From the NCBI RefSeq assembly GCF_000576555.1, contig NZ_CP007145.1, forward strand, positions 2,170,001 to 2,234,000: DNA of 64,000 nucleotides, given 5' to 3'. The position numbers and the translations under genes are program-made. Every line of letters starts with the position of its first letter. The stretch's first letter is position 1. Below, piece by piece: positions 45,282 through 54,704 of this stretch. The notes below the pieces were generated by a model. The model saw only the letters and a list, made by a program, of their open reading frames with translations, was not told the DNA's origin and did not search any database. This DNA comes from Hymenobacter swuensis DY53. GTDB taxonomy: Bacteria; Bacteroidota; Bacteroidia; Cytophagales; Hymenobacteraceae.

Positions 45282-46196
45282 TTAGTTGAGGCCCAGCAGG
45301 CCGGTAACCTGCACGGCCAGCAGGTCGAGCAGAAAAATAACCAGCGACGACACCACCACGGCCGAGTTAGCGGCCTGTCCCACGCCCTCGGTGCCCTTGT
45401 TGGAGAAGTAGCCCTTGTAGCATCCGATTAGCCCGATGGTAAACCCAAAAAAGAAGGTTTTGAGAACGGCCGGCAGCACGTCGCCGAAGGTCAGCCCGCT
45501 CAGCACGTTGTTCACGAACAGCGCCAGCGTGGTGGTGCCCTTCATGTTGATGCCCAGATAGGAAGCGTACAGGGCAATGACATCGGCCAGGATAGTGAGC
45601 AGCGGCAGCATGAGTGTGGTGGCCAGCACCCGCGTGGCCACCAGGTACTTAAACGGGTTAGTGCCCGATACTTCCATGGCGTCGATCTGCTCGGTCACGC
45701 GCATCGAGCCCAGCTCGGCCCCGATGCTGCTCCCGATTTTGCCCGCAAAAATCAGCGCCGTAATAATCGGCCCCATCTCGCGGATAATCGTGAGTCCGAC
45801 CATCACCGGAATCCACGATTCGGCCCCGAACTGGGCCATGGTGGGCCGGCTTTGCAGCGTGAGCACCAGACCCATGATAAAGCCCGTAATGCCCACCATC
45901 GGCAAGGATTGATAGCCTACCACGTAGCACTGGTACAGCAGCTCGGCCAACTCGTAGCGCGGCCGGAACCCCTCCCGGAAGAAGCGCTTGGCAAAGCTGG
46001 TGATTTTGCCGGCTTCGGCCAGTAAGGTGTTGATAGGCATAGTGGCGCGGGATTGGTTTAGCGGTAGAAGTGTATCAACAAGCGCCGCCGGACGGGCTGC
46101 TGCTACTTCCGGCATGCCCTCAACCCTGACCAGCGCCAGCCCGGCCTGCACCATGTTGGCCATGCCGGTGAGCAGCGCGTTGGGGGTGAAGGCCAT
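45282..46196 (-). CDS. mlaE: MlaE-type ABC transporter permease
   Basis: A 304-residue DUF140/MlaE permease. An N-terminal extension (about 55 residues) precedes the core: LLYQCYVVGYQSLPMVGITGF, IIREMGPIITALIFAGKIG, ELGSMRVTEQIDAMEVSG (the family signature EGlu-Met-Arg...EQIDA), and five or more membrane helices. It heads the leftward mla operon. Confidence 0.93.
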   Translation of the reverse strand: MAFTPNALLTGMANMVQAGLALVRVEGMPEVAAARPAALVDTLLPLNQSRATMPINTLLAEAGKITSFAKRFFREGFRPRYELAELLYQCYVVGYQSLPMVGITGFIMGLVLTLQSRPTMAQFGAESWIPVMVGLTIIREMGPIITALIFAGKIGSSIGAELGSMRVTEQIDAMEVSGTNPFKYLVATRVLATTLMLPLLTILADVIALYASYLGINMKGTTTLALFVNNVLSGLTFGDVLPAVLKTFFFGFTIGLIGCYKGYFSNKGTEGVGQAANSAVVVSSLVIFLLDLLAVQVTGLLGLN

Positions 46197-46300
46197 GATG
46201 GGGAGGGGATTTTGTGGGAAGTTTGTTCTGATAAGACTTCGTCTCCCAGCCCCCTCCCAAAAGAGAGGAGGAGTCGGACGAATAGGTTAGGTGGATTGAA

Positions 46301-46336
46301 CGGTATAAAGACGCGACACTTTGCGTCTCTATACCG
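46301..46336. terminator. Hairpin upstream of mlaE, downstream of DUF2892 gene
   Basis: CGGTATAAAGACGC (46301-46314) pairs with GCGTCTCTATACCG (46323-46336) with a single mismatch and an 8-nt loop. It lies 32 bp past the stop of the small membrane protein gene and may terminate it. Confidence 0.5.
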
Positions 46337-46367
46337 CTTAGATTGTCTGGAAAGACGCATAAACAAG

Positions 46368-46592
46368 TCAGACGCGGGGCGGGTGGTGCGTATTCAGGCC
46401 AAACAGCGCGTAAAGCGGACAGTAGCCCAGTATGCCGGTGCCCAGCAGCACCAGCGCCACCGGCACGACTAAGGCGGCTACCCAGAGCTGCAGGGCGGGC
46501 GGCAGCAGGTTGCGGCCCACAAGCAGAGCCGCCAGCGTGGCCCCCAGCAGAATGCGGATGCCACGTTCCAGAGAGCCTACGTTTTGTTGCAT
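46368..46592 (-). CDS. DUF2892 / YgaP-like small membrane protein
   Basis: A 74-residue protein beginning MQQNVGSLERGIRILLGATL and ending with the CPLYALFGLNT motif. It has two membrane helices. The NVGxxERxxR start and CPLY motif are the DUF2892 signature. Members often accompany rhodanese or stress genes. The start is the ATG at 46592. Confidence 0.85.
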   Translation of the reverse strand: MQQNVGSLERGIRILLGATLAALLVGRNLLPPALQLWVAALVVPVALVLLGTGILGYCPLYALFGLNTHHPPRV

Positions 46593-46799
46593 GATTGACA
46601 GTGAGTTAAAAAGGAGAAAAGGCCAGGTCCGGCGCAGGTAGGTTTGCGCTTCATTCATAGGGTAAAGTCCTGCTGGACGGGGTGTTGAGGCGCCTTGTAA
46701 AGGTGTCCGAAACCCGCCGGCTTCACCCTGACTATCGTCAGCCCCGCACCTGATTTACCTCAGGCTGCCCGGCCATCAGCGCCGGCTGGCTCCCGTTGG

Positions 46800-49334
46800 C
46801 TATAGGCTCAAAATAGGCTCAAAAGAAGCCAGCCCAACGGCGGGCGTTGTTTTTCGCAGGAGCTTATATACTTCCATCCAGCCCACACCGGCCAGCGCCG
46901 CCAACGCACACCAGCCCAGAGCTGCCCCCGAAACCGGCGCAAACCCGAACAGCTGCCGCGCCGTCGGTACGTCCAGCACCGTGAGCAGCAGCGCCAGCGT
47001 AACACTCAGCAGCAACCACAGCAGCCGGTTGGGGACCCGAATGGTGCGCCACACCGGCTCCGTAAAGGAACGGTTCACCAAGGCCAAACCAATGTTGCTT
47101 AGCACCAGCGTGGTGAACACCAATGTACGCACCACCGGCGCCGCGGCACCCTGCTGCATAGCCGCGTAGTACACGCCCAGCACCGCCAGCGAAATGCCTA
47201 TGCCCTGCAACACACTACGACCTAGCGCCGGGCCGGCCAGGAAGCTGGCCGGGCGGGGCCGGGGCGGCTGGCGCATCTGTCCCGCTTCAGCGGGCTCGTT
47301 TTCGAAGGCAATGGAGCAGGTGGGGCCCATCACCAGCTCCAGAAAGATGATGTGCACGGGCCCGAACAGGTTGGCCAGCGGCCAGGCGGCCAACAGCGGC
47401 ACGGCCACCGTCAGGATGATGGGCAGGTGGATGGAAACGATGTAGGAAACGGCCTTTTGCAGGTTCTGGTAGATGCGGCGGCCCTGGGCAATGGCTGTCA
47501 CCATGCTGCCCAGGTCGTCGTCGGTGAGCACCAGGGCAGCGGCCTGGCGGGCCACCTCGGTGCCGCGCCGGCCCATGGCTACCCCGATGTGGGCCGCCTT
47601 GAGGGCCGGGCCGTCGTTGACGCCGTCGCCGGTCATGGCCACTACCTCGCCGTTGGCTTTCAGCGCTTCCACCACGCGCAGCTTGGCTTCCGGGAACATG
47701 CGGGCAAACACGGCCGTGCGGGCGGCCAGTGGGCGCAACTCGGCATCAGAAAGCGCCAGTACCTGCGCGCCGGTGAGCAGGGTATCGGCTCCGCCCAGGC
47801 CTACTTGGCGGGCAATGGCCTGGGCGGTTTCGGGGAAGTCGCCGGTTATCATCTTCACCTGAATGCCCGCTGCGCCGAACGCTTGGATAACCGCCGCGGC
47901 GTTGGCTTTCGGCGGATTTTCCAGCGCCACCAGCCCCCGAAACTGCCAGTCGAAATCGTCCTGCGCGGCCGGGAATGGCGCCGCCTGCGCGGCTTCCGCC
48001 ACGCCCAGGACCCGGTAGCCCTGCCCCGACAGCTCCCGTGTCACATGGCGTACGTACTCGGCGGCGTCGGGCGCGAGGTGGCACACGGCCAGCACATGCT
48101 CTACTGCCCCCTTGGCGGCCACCACCAGCGCGCCGCCGGGGGGCTGGCGCACGTGCGTCATCATGGGCGGGGTGCCGGCCAGCGGGTACTCGTGCACCAT
48201 GGGGTATGGCGCGGCGGCCGCGGCAGGGTCGGTGGTGGCGTGTGCGGCTACCAGGGCTTTTTCCATGGCATCGAAGGGGGCGGTTTCGCTGGCCCAGCGG
48301 GCGGTGGCCAGCAGGGTGGCGGCCGTGGCCGGCAGCGCCTGGTTGGGGCCGGGTACGGGCAGCAGCGTGCCGGTGGCGTGGTCGTAGAGCTGGCGCACGG
48401 CCATGCCTTCCTGGGTGATGGTGCCGGTTTTGTCGACGCAGATGACGGTGGCCGAGCCCAGGCTTTCCACGGTCTGGGGCTGCTTGGTGAGCACGCCAGC
48501 CCTACTCAGACGGGCCGCGCCCAACGCCATGAAGGAACTGAAGGCCACCGGAATTTCCTCGGGCAGCAGCGACATAGCCAGCGTCAGGCCAAAGAGTAGG
48601 GCCGTTACCCAGTCGCCGGAGCGGGCGTAGTTCACGCCCCACACCAGTAGAAACGCCCCCGCCCCCAGCCAGGCCATGCGCAGCACAAACCGCCGAATCT
48701 GCAGCTGCAGTGGGGTTGGCACGGGTGCAATAGTGTCCAGGCTCTTGCCGATGCGGCCCAATTCCGTGGCGTTGCCCACAGCCGTGACGCGCAGCCAGGC
48801 GCTGCCCGCCGTGGTACTAGTGCCGGCAAATACCAATTGGCCGACTGGCTTGGCCACCGGCACCGACTCGCCGGTCAGGATGGCCTCGTCTACAGTGAAG
48901 TCGTTGGCCAGCAGCAGAGTGCCATCGGCCGGAATCCGGTTGCCTTCCGCCACCAGCACGGCGTCGCCGACCACTACCTCCGCCACCGGCACCGTCGTCA
49001 GGGTGCCGTTACGGGCCACCTGGGCCCGAGGTTGGGTCAGCTCGCGCAGGGCGGCCAGCGCCCGGCCGCTGCGCACCGATTGATACACCGAAATGCCGGA
49101 AACCAGCAGCAGCGCCACCAGCAGCGTTACGGCTTCCTCGGCCTGTCCCAGCCCGAAATACGTGGCGCTGGCCGCCAGCAGCAGCACAAACATGGGCTCC
49201 GTCACGATGTCGCGCAGCGTTGTGAGCAGGCTGCTGCCGGGCTGCGTGTTCAGCAGGTTGGGGCCGTGCGCTGCTCTTGACGCGGCTACGGCGTCATCGG
49301 TGAGCGTATCGGTGGGGAAGAAAGCTGCTGGCAT
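46800..49334 (-). CDS. Cation-translocating P-type ATPase
   Basis: An 844-residue P-type ATPase. Actuator TGES is in DEAILTGESVPVAKP (about residues 145-159), phosphorylation Asp in CVDKTGTITQEG (about 299), the nucleotide domain follows, and hinge GDGVNDGPALK. About ten membrane helices are expected. The M4 motif is LPEEIPVAF and M6 reads FLELVMGPTCSIAFENEP, unlike classical Ca2+-ATPases, so the transported ion is not decided. Copper/zinc CPx motifs and N-terminal metal-binding domains are absent. It lies beside universal stress genes. Confidence 0.9.
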   Translation of the reverse strand: MPAAFFPTDTLTDDAVAASRAAHGPNLLNTQPGSSLLTTLRDIVTEPMFVLLLAASATYFGLGQAEEAVTLLVALLLVSGISVYQSVRSGRALAALRELTQPRAQVARNGTLTTVPVAEVVVGDAVLVAEGNRIPADGTLLLANDFTVDEAILTGESVPVAKPVGQLVFAGTSTTAGSAWLRVTAVGNATELGRIGKSLDTIAPVPTPLQLQIRRFVLRMAWLGAGAFLLVWGVNYARSGDWVTALLFGLTLAMSLLPEEIPVAFSSFMALGAARLSRAGVLTKQPQTVESLGSATVICVDKTGTITQEGMAVRQLYDHATGTLLPVPGPNQALPATAATLLATARWASETAPFDAMEKALVAAHATTDPAAAAAPYPMVHEYPLAGTPPMMTHVRQPPGGALVVAAKGAVEHVLAVCHLAPDAAEYVRHVTRELSGQGYRVLGVAEAAQAAPFPAAQDDFDWQFRGLVALENPPKANAAAVIQAFGAAGIQVKMITGDFPETAQAIARQVGLGGADTLLTGAQVLALSDAELRPLAARTAVFARMFPEAKLRVVEALKANGEVVAMTGDGVNDGPALKAAHIGVAMGRRGTEVARQAAALVLTDDDLGSMVTAIAQGRRIYQNLQKAVSYIVSIHLPIILTVAVPLLAAWPLANLFGPVHIIFLELVMGPTCSIAFENEPAEAGQMRQPPRPRPASFLAGPALGRSVLQGIGISLAVLGVYYAAMQQGAAAPVVRTLVFTTLVLSNIGLALVNRSFTEPVWRTIRVPNRLLWLLLSVTLALLLTVLDVPTARQLFGFAPVSGAALGWCALAALAGVGWMEVYKLLRKTTPAVGLASFEPILSL

Positions 49335-49451
49335 GGAGACAGTTGTTGTATGGATGCTGTAGTCGCCTTACCCTCAACTTCTTCTAAAAAGGAGAGGGGG
49401 TTCTAGTTTTAGTGTCGTTCTGCTGCCTGCCAACCACTCCTAATCCCTGGT

Positions 49452-49985
49452 TTAAGCAGGGGAGCTAGCCCTAACTCTGGCTGCAGATTGGATTCCAAAA
49501 CAAATAGCAGCGCCAGATTCGCCAGGGTGTTCCCCGCCAATCTGCCGCCGCCATGCGGCTGCTTTTTGAGTGGCTATTTGGCAGGTATTCGGTTGAAAAT
49601 GGTGTGTCTCAGCGGCCAGCCCTGGCACCCTGTAGGGGGCTGTTGCGGGGTGCAAGGGGACTTCGGTGGTGGGCAGTACCAGCAGTGGCACGGGGCAATC
49701 AGCCATCAACTGAGCCGTTACGTTGCGATGGAACAGTTCGCCGACGTAGCTGCGCTGGCGGGCCAGCACCAGTACTAGGTGGGCGGCAATGTCCTGGACC
49801 TAGCGCGCTAGCTCCTCCGCATGCAGGGCTTCACCCATCAGTGCGTAGGGGGCGTAGAGGGAGGCCCGATTGACGTGGAGCAGTCCCAGCTCGCCGCGCA
49901 GGGGTTGGACCAGCCCATCGGCATACTGCACGGCGCGGTGGGCAGCAGGATAGAAACCTGCCAGAACAACGAAGGTGAGGGGCAT
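49452..49985 (-). pseudogene. Universal stress protein remnant
   Basis: The start (49985 leftward) encodes a UspA N-terminus (FVVLAGFYPAAHRAVQYADGL, GELGLLHVN). A TAG stop then interrupts at about 49800, and the same frame resumes as a Usp C-terminus (DIAAHLVLVLARQRS, GELFHRNVTAQLMADCPVPL, then VLP). The middle of the usual two-domain protein (roughly 150 residues) is missing. It looks like a fourth copy of the neighbouring genes that decayed by deletion and nonsense mutation. Confidence 0.75.
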
Positions 49986-50061
49986 GTAGCCGGAGAGTAA
50001 ATGACGAGCCGTTTGCTGTTTCGAAACGGCGTGGTAAGCTTACCTGCTATGCGCCGACGGT

Positions 50062-50913
50062 TCAATCAACCGGGGGAACTGGCGCGGCGGGCAGCAGCAG
50101 TACGGGTACCGGCGTATGGCGCAGCACGTAGCCGATGACGCTGCCGACGAATACCTGGTGCAGCCAGCCGTGGTCCTGGTCGAGCAAAGCCAGTGTATCG
50201 GCCTGTAGCTCACGCACGCCTTGCAGAATGCCGCTGGCCGGCAGGGTGCTGTCTACTTTGTGCAGGCCGCTGCGGATGGCGGCGTTGCCGAGGCCGCAGT
50301 GCTGCACGGCCCGCAGGCCTTCCCAGCCGCCGGCGCGTTCTTCGTGGGGCAGCACGCATACCGTTACCAGGTCGGCGGCCAGTGTGTCAAGCAGCGGGGC
50401 CAGGCCAACGGCGGCCGGGGAAAGCCGAAAATTCTGGTCTTCCACGGCCAGCGCAATGCGTCTGGGTGGGTGTAGGGCTGTGGCCGGCAGCGATTCGGGC
50501 ACCAGTAGTAGCGGGCAGCCGGTTTGGTGGGCCAGCGACCGGGTGCGGTTACTGAGCCACTCATCGAGCCAGCCGTGGGTAGCCGAGAGGCCGGCAACGA
50601 TTAGCTGGGGACGGTACTGCTCAATTGCCTGCTCAATAGCCGCATCCCACGTGGTTTCCAGCAGCTCGGCCGTGGCCGACACCGGCAGCCCGGCGGCCAC
50701 CTGCGCCAACGACTGCCGGGTTTCCTGTACGTAGCGGGCATCGGTGGGCGGCATCAGCATCACCCCCGATTCGGTGGGAATAGGCGGCAGCGGCGCTACT
50801 ACGTGCACTAGGTGCAGCTCGGCTCCGAGCGGACCGGCCAGGGCCGCCGCATACGCGCGGGCCCGCTCCGCGGCAGGCGAAAAATCGGTGAGGACAACCA
50901 GGCTGGGTTTCAT
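50062..50913 (-). CDS. Universal stress protein, two-domain (copy 1)
   Basis: A 283-residue tandem-Usp protein. Domain 1 (SLVVLTDFSPAAERARAYAA, to PLLLVPESLP about residue 148) is followed by domain 2 (RRIALAVEDQNFRLSPAA to VPVLLLPAAP). The canonical ATP loop G-2x-G-9x-G(S/T) is not intact in either half, so nucleotide binding is uncertain. It is one of three intact paralogs in a row with a P-type ATPase and BON protein. Confidence 0.85.
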   Translation of the reverse strand: MKPSLVVLTDFSPAAERARAYAAALAGPLGAELHLVHVVAPLPPIPTESGVMLMPPTDARYVQETRQSLAQVAAGLPVSATAELLETTWDAAIEQAIEQYRPQLIVAGLSATHGWLDEWLSNRTRSLAHQTGCPLLLVPESLPATALHPPRRIALAVEDQNFRLSPAAVGLAPLLDTLAADLVTVCVLPHEERAGGWEGLRAVQHCGLGNAAIRSGLHKVDSTLPASGILQGVRELQADTLALLDQDHGWLHQVFVGSVIGYVLRHTPVPVLLLPAAPVPPVD

Positions 50914-51008
50914 AGCAGAGCAAGAGAGAAAGTGAGTGGAAACACTGGTTGCCGCGTGCTGACGTTGTTACATCCCGGCCGGACGCCTGCGGCGGCGGAT
51001 CGGGGCAC

Positions 51009-51875
51009 TCAGCTCAGATGCGGCATCCAGCCGGGCAGCTCGGGCGCTTCGGCGGGCAGCAGCAGCACCGGCACGCGGCTGCGGCGCAGCACCTGGGCCG
51101 TGACGCTATGGTGAAAAAGCCGCCCCAAGAAGCTGCGGGGCCGGGTAATCAGTACTAGCAGATCGGCCTGCACATCGTTTACGGCCTGCAGGATGCCGTC
51201 GGCGGGAGCCAGGTGCCGGGACTCGCACAGCTCGGGGCGCGTGGCCGGGGGGAGCAGGCCGCTCTGGTGCACATTGCCCAGGGCGTGCTGCCCCGGAAAG
51301 GCTTCCTGCTCGTGCTCAGTGGCTACATGCACCACGGTATAGGTCGCTGGCCAGGCCGCCAGCAGCGGTGCTACTGCACGGGCTGCCGGGTTGGGCACGA
51401 AAGGCTCCGCATCAACGGCCACGGCCACGCGGCGCGGCGGCGCTGCCAGCAGCGCCGCACCTTCGGGCACCAGCAGCAGCGGGCGGTGGGTGGCGCGTAG
51501 CACGGGCAGCGCCTGGTTGCGCAGCAGGTTATCGAAGAGGTCGTGCTCAGAACTCAGGCCCATAGCCAGCAGCAGCGGCTGGTAACGGCGCGCAACGTCT
51601 TCCACCGCCTCAAACGCGCCCTGCACCGATAGCAGTGCCTCGCTGGGAGCCGGCAGACGCCGCCCCATAGCCTCCAGCCGGCTGAGCGTTTCGGCCTGGC
51701 TGCGCACGGCCTGGGCGGTGGTGATGGTGGCCAGTTCGGGGTCCAGTATGGGGTCGTGGTAGAGGTGGAGCAGGCGCAATTGGGCGTGCACCGGCTGCCC
51801 CAGCACGGCCGCGTAGCGGGCCGCCTGCTCGGCAGCCGGCGTCAGGTTGGTGAGTACGACGATGGAAGGTAGCAT
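51009..51875 (-). CDS. Universal stress protein, two-domain (copy 2)
   Basis: A 288-residue tandem-Usp protein starting SIVVLTNLTPAAEQAARYAA, with a second domain at about residue 150 (RRVAVAVDAEPFVPNPAARA) and the end VPVLLLPAEAPELPG. The second half keeps FHHSVTAQVLRRSRVPVLL, resembling the normal Usp C-terminal helix and strand. It is paralogous to both neighbours but clearly diverged, so the duplication is old. Confidence 0.85.
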   Translation of the reverse strand: MLPSIVVLTNLTPAAEQAARYAAVLGQPVHAQLRLLHLYHDPILDPELATITTAQAVRSQAETLSRLEAMGRRLPAPSEALLSVQGAFEAVEDVARRYQPLLLAMGLSSEHDLFDNLLRNQALPVLRATHRPLLLVPEGAALLAAPPRRVAVAVDAEPFVPNPAARAVAPLLAAWPATYTVVHVATEHEQEAFPGQHALGNVHQSGLLPPATRPELCESRHLAPADGILQAVNDVQADLLVLITRPRSFLGRLFHHSVTAQVLRRSRVPVLLLPAEAPELPGWMPHLS

Positions 51876-51941
51876 GGGGAAGGGGGGGATTGGAAGGAAG
51901 TGTCTGCGCTGGAGGTTGGTTGGGTATAGAGGTATCCAGGC

Positions 51942-52042
51942 ACGTCATGCTGAGCGCAATCGAAGCATTTCTCCCGCAGTGGTAATCAAATTACTTTGGC
52001 AGCGAAGCGGTAGAGATGCTTCGATTGCGCTCAGCATGACGT
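51942..52042. repeat. Palindromic GTCATGCTGAGC repeat, 27-bp perfect arms
   Basis: Arms 51942-51968 and 52016-52042 are exact reverse complements (ACGTCATGCTGAGCGCAATC... on the left). The outer right side continues TTCTTTT. It fills the gap between Usp copies 2 and 3 and could act as a terminator for copy 3. Confidence 0.75.
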
Positions 52043-52077
52043 TCTTTTCTCCTCAATTACAATCCGTACTCCTCCAC

Positions 52078-52899
52078 CTAACCCTCAGCCGGCAGCACCA
52101 GCACCGGAATCGGGCTTTCCTGGATGAGCTGGGCCGTAATGCTGCGGTGGAATAGGCCGCCGAGCAGGCTGTGACGACGGGCCACCACCACCACTAGGTC
52201 GGCTTCGCGGCGGGCAGCTTCCTGCAGAACGCCGCCCGTAACAGTCGGCTGGTAGAGTTCCGTAACGCTGGTTTCCGTTAGCGCATCGGCTAGGTCATTT
52301 TCCCGCACGGTGGCCAGCACCGCTGCGGTGCCGGGCCGGGCGTGCTCATCGTCCGTGATGTGCAGCACCTCAAGGGTGCCCTGCGTAGCCTGCAGCAGCT
52401 GGCGCAGCACATCCTGGTGCTCAACGAGGCGGAACGACTGTCCATCGACGGCCAGCAGCAGGCGCCGGGGCGGAAACGAGTCCCAGCCCACGGTGGGTAC
52501 AATCAGCAGCGGGTGCGGCGCGTGGCGCAGCAAATCCATGGCGGTGCTCACCACGATTTCCTCGGGGGCGGTGGCCGAGCCGGGGCGGCCCAACACCAGC
52601 AGCAGCGGCTGGTGCCGGTCTACGGCTTCCTGCACGGCATCAGGCAGGTACTGCTCCGACACGTCTACGTCGGTGGGCACGGGCTGCTCGGCGGCCAGCT
52701 TCAGCAGCGCACGGTCGGTGCGGCGTTCGGCTGATGGGGTGTGGCGGCTGCGGTATTCGTCGGGTGCCAGCAGGCCGTCGTGGCGCACGTGCAGGAGTAC
52801 CAGATGGGCGTGCAGGGGCACAGCCAGCCCGGCAGCGTAGGAAAGGGCCCGATTCGAGACGGCAAAAAAATCGGTGAGGACAACCAGCGAAGTACTCAT
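52078..52899 (-). CDS. Universal stress protein, two-domain (copy 3)
   Basis: A 273-residue tandem-Usp protein beginning SLVVLTDFFAVSNRALSYAA. Domain 1 holds VLGRPGSATAPEEIVVSTAM. Domain 2 starts about residue 145 (RRLLLAVDGQSFRLVEHQDV) and ends FHRSITAQLIQESPIPVLVL. It shares that ending with the pseudogene remnant, its likely closest relative. Confidence 0.85.
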   Translation of the reverse strand: MSTSLVVLTDFFAVSNRALSYAAGLAVPLHAHLVLLHVRHDGLLAPDEYRSRHTPSAERRTDRALLKLAAEQPVPTDVDVSEQYLPDAVQEAVDRHQPLLLVLGRPGSATAPEEIVVSTAMDLLRHAPHPLLIVPTVGWDSFPPRRLLLAVDGQSFRLVEHQDVLRQLLQATQGTLEVLHITDDEHARPGTAAVLATVRENDLADALTETSVTELYQPTVTGGVLQEAARREADLVVVVARRHSLLGGLFHRSITAQLIQESPIPVLVLPAEG

Positions 52900-52930
52900 G
52901 GCAGAAAGGAAATAGGGATGAACATTGACA

Positions 52931-53140
52931 TCAGTAAGGCCAAGCGGCCGCGGGCACCGGCCGCGACGGCCGGACCGGTGGGGTGGGCAGAAACTCCTGT
53001 TCCCACTCTCTGGCTAACAGCGCGTCGGCGTCCTGCGCGGCCCGCAGCGTGTCGGGGCTAATGGAAAGCGCCGAAATAGTACTGCCTATGCCATCGTAGC
53101 GGGGCAGGCCCCGAGAAAATTTTTGCGCGTAGGATTTCAT
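52931..53140 (-). CDS. Small hypothetical protein
   Basis: A 69-residue frame starting MKSYAQKFSRGLPRYDGIGS and ending in a Pro/Ala/Arg-rich tail. No family is recognised. It is read in the same direction as the flanking Usp and BON genes, 20 bp after the BON stop and 31 bp before the Usp start. That spacing suits a small operon member, but coding status is uncertain. Confidence 0.45.
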   Translation of the reverse strand: MKSYAQKFSRGLPRYDGIGSTISALSISPDTLRAAQDADALLAREWEQEFLPTPPVRPSRPVPAAAWPY

Positions 53141-53160
53141 CGGCTAAGGTTGAAAAGGCA

Positions 53161-54615
53161 CTAGCCGACGTAGGCCGCTGATGTCACGCGCAGATGATTG
53201 TTCACGTCGCGGGCCCCGGCTTCGTAGGCTTCCTGAGCGGCCTGTCGGCGGTCCAGCCAGGTGTGCACGGTGCCCAAGAGCGTCACGCGGCCCTTTTCTG
53301 CCTGTATCTCTATTTCCTGAGCATGCAGCGTTGCCGACCAGTAGCAGCGCCGCCGAATGTTTTCGGCCAACGTGTGGTCGGAGAGAACCCCGGACGGGGC
53401 ACCGGGTGCGGCGTTTTCCAGCGGCAGCATCTCGGTGGGGTTAGGCTGGCCGGGCAAGCTGAGTCGGTTTTCCACTTCCACCACCTCGTTCACGCCGGCC
53501 GCAATGTCGCCGGCCTGGGCTTGCTCAAAATGGCTGCCAACCTGTCCGTAGAGTGTGGCCTTGCCGTGCTGCACGTTCACCACAAACGAGTAGTGCCCCA
53601 GGTACGGGTCGCGGGCCAGTGCATCTACGATGGTGGCCTGAATGTCGGCGTCGGGAGAAGTGCGCTCGGCGCGCACCTTCAGCAGGTTGTGCACATCGCA
53701 GACGCCCACCACAAGGCGGGCATCCTGCTCGGCTACCTGGCGGGCCCGAAGGTTGCTCACGCTCCCAGCCAGCGTCACGGTGCCATCGTGTACCTGCACC
53801 AGAGGAGCAAAGGCCTGCACCCGTGGGTCAAGGCGCAGCGCGTCGCGCACGGCTTGCGCAATATCGGTGTCGGCTTTGGGAGCGAATTTGTCGCGGCGCA
53901 GTTCTGGGCCCAGCGCCCAGGCCGCCACAAACAAGTCACGGGCATCAACGTGCTCCGCACCGGCCTGATAGGCAGTGGCTATGATGCGGGCCTTTTCGGC
54001 GGCTGAGCCCACCGTGCCCGACAGGTGCACCACCTGTTGAGCGGTGCGTACCTGCACCAGCGCACTGTTCACCCGAATGTCCCAGTCGAGCAGCTCCCGG
54101 ATCTGGATAGTGATATCCTCGTCGGAATTTAACACCTCGGCCCCGCGGCTTACCAGCCGGTCGGCGTTGATTTCGTGCACGCCACGCACGCCTTCCACCA
54201 CGCGCAGCACCAGCTGCTTTTCCGCCCACGACTGCACAGTACCCACCAGCCGCACTGTTCCGGCCTGCACGTAGCAGCGCACGTTATAGTCGCTGGTGGC
54301 GGGGTCGTCGGCGAGGGCGCTGGCCACGGCGCTGTGCACGGCGGTATCGGGCAGGTCGGGCGTGTTCACGGTCAGCTCGTTGATGACGCCGCGCACGCCG
54401 CGCACGGCCAGCGCAATGTCCTCGGCCCGTTGCCGCGAGAGCAGGCTGTCGGTGCTGCCGCTCAGCTCCACGATGCCGTCTTTCGTGACGACATCAATCA
54501 GGTGCGAAGTCACCCCTTTGCGGGTGAGAAATAGCATCTCGACAGCGGCCGTAATGTCCGCGTCGGCCAAAGATTCCGCGTTAGCGGGCGGCGTGAAGGT
54601 GGCAGTAGCTAGCAT
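53161..54615 (-). CDS. Protein with about six tandem BON domains
   Basis: A 484-residue protein starting at the ATG at 54615. It consists of repeated BON units (DITAAVEMLFLTRKGVTSHL..., each with a G-x-V-x-L-x-G-x-V strand such as DGIVELSGSTDS, AGTVRLVGTVQSW, DGTVTLAGSVSN, HGKATLYGQVGS, KGRVTLLGTVHTW). BON domains bind phospholipid or membranes. No signal peptide is seen, so it may be cytoplasmic. A longer upstream frame is not supported. Confidence 0.88.
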   Translation of the reverse strand: MLATATFTPPANAESLADADITAAVEMLFLTRKGVTSHLIDVVTKDGIVELSGSTDSLLSRQRAEDIALAVRGVRGVINELTVNTPDLPDTAVHSAVASALADDPATSDYNVRCYVQAGTVRLVGTVQSWAEKQLVLRVVEGVRGVHEINADRLVSRGAEVLNSDEDITIQIRELLDWDIRVNSALVQVRTAQQVVHLSGTVGSAAEKARIIATAYQAGAEHVDARDLFVAAWALGPELRRDKFAPKADTDIAQAVRDALRLDPRVQAFAPLVQVHDGTVTLAGSVSNLRARQVAEQDARLVVGVCDVHNLLKVRAERTSPDADIQATIVDALARDPYLGHYSFVVNVQHGKATLYGQVGSHFEQAQAGDIAAGVNEVVEVENRLSLPGQPNPTEMLPLENAAPGAPSGVLSDHTLAENIRRRCYWSATLHAQEIEIQAEKGRVTLLGTVHTWLDRRQAAQEAYEAGARDVNNHLRVTSAAYVG

Positions 54616-54704
54616 GGTGAATGAGGGAAGAAATGAGAGAAAGGTGTGCGGCAACCGAAGTCGGCCCGCCGCCTGGCAGCGGGCTGCCCCGGCGCTCAGC
54701 GGCA

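Noticed and set aside
47352..48599. 415-codon plus-strand frame opposite the P-type ATPase
   Set aside because: The minus strand encodes the full set of P-type ATPase motifs; the plus frame is Gly/His/Arg-rich antisense.
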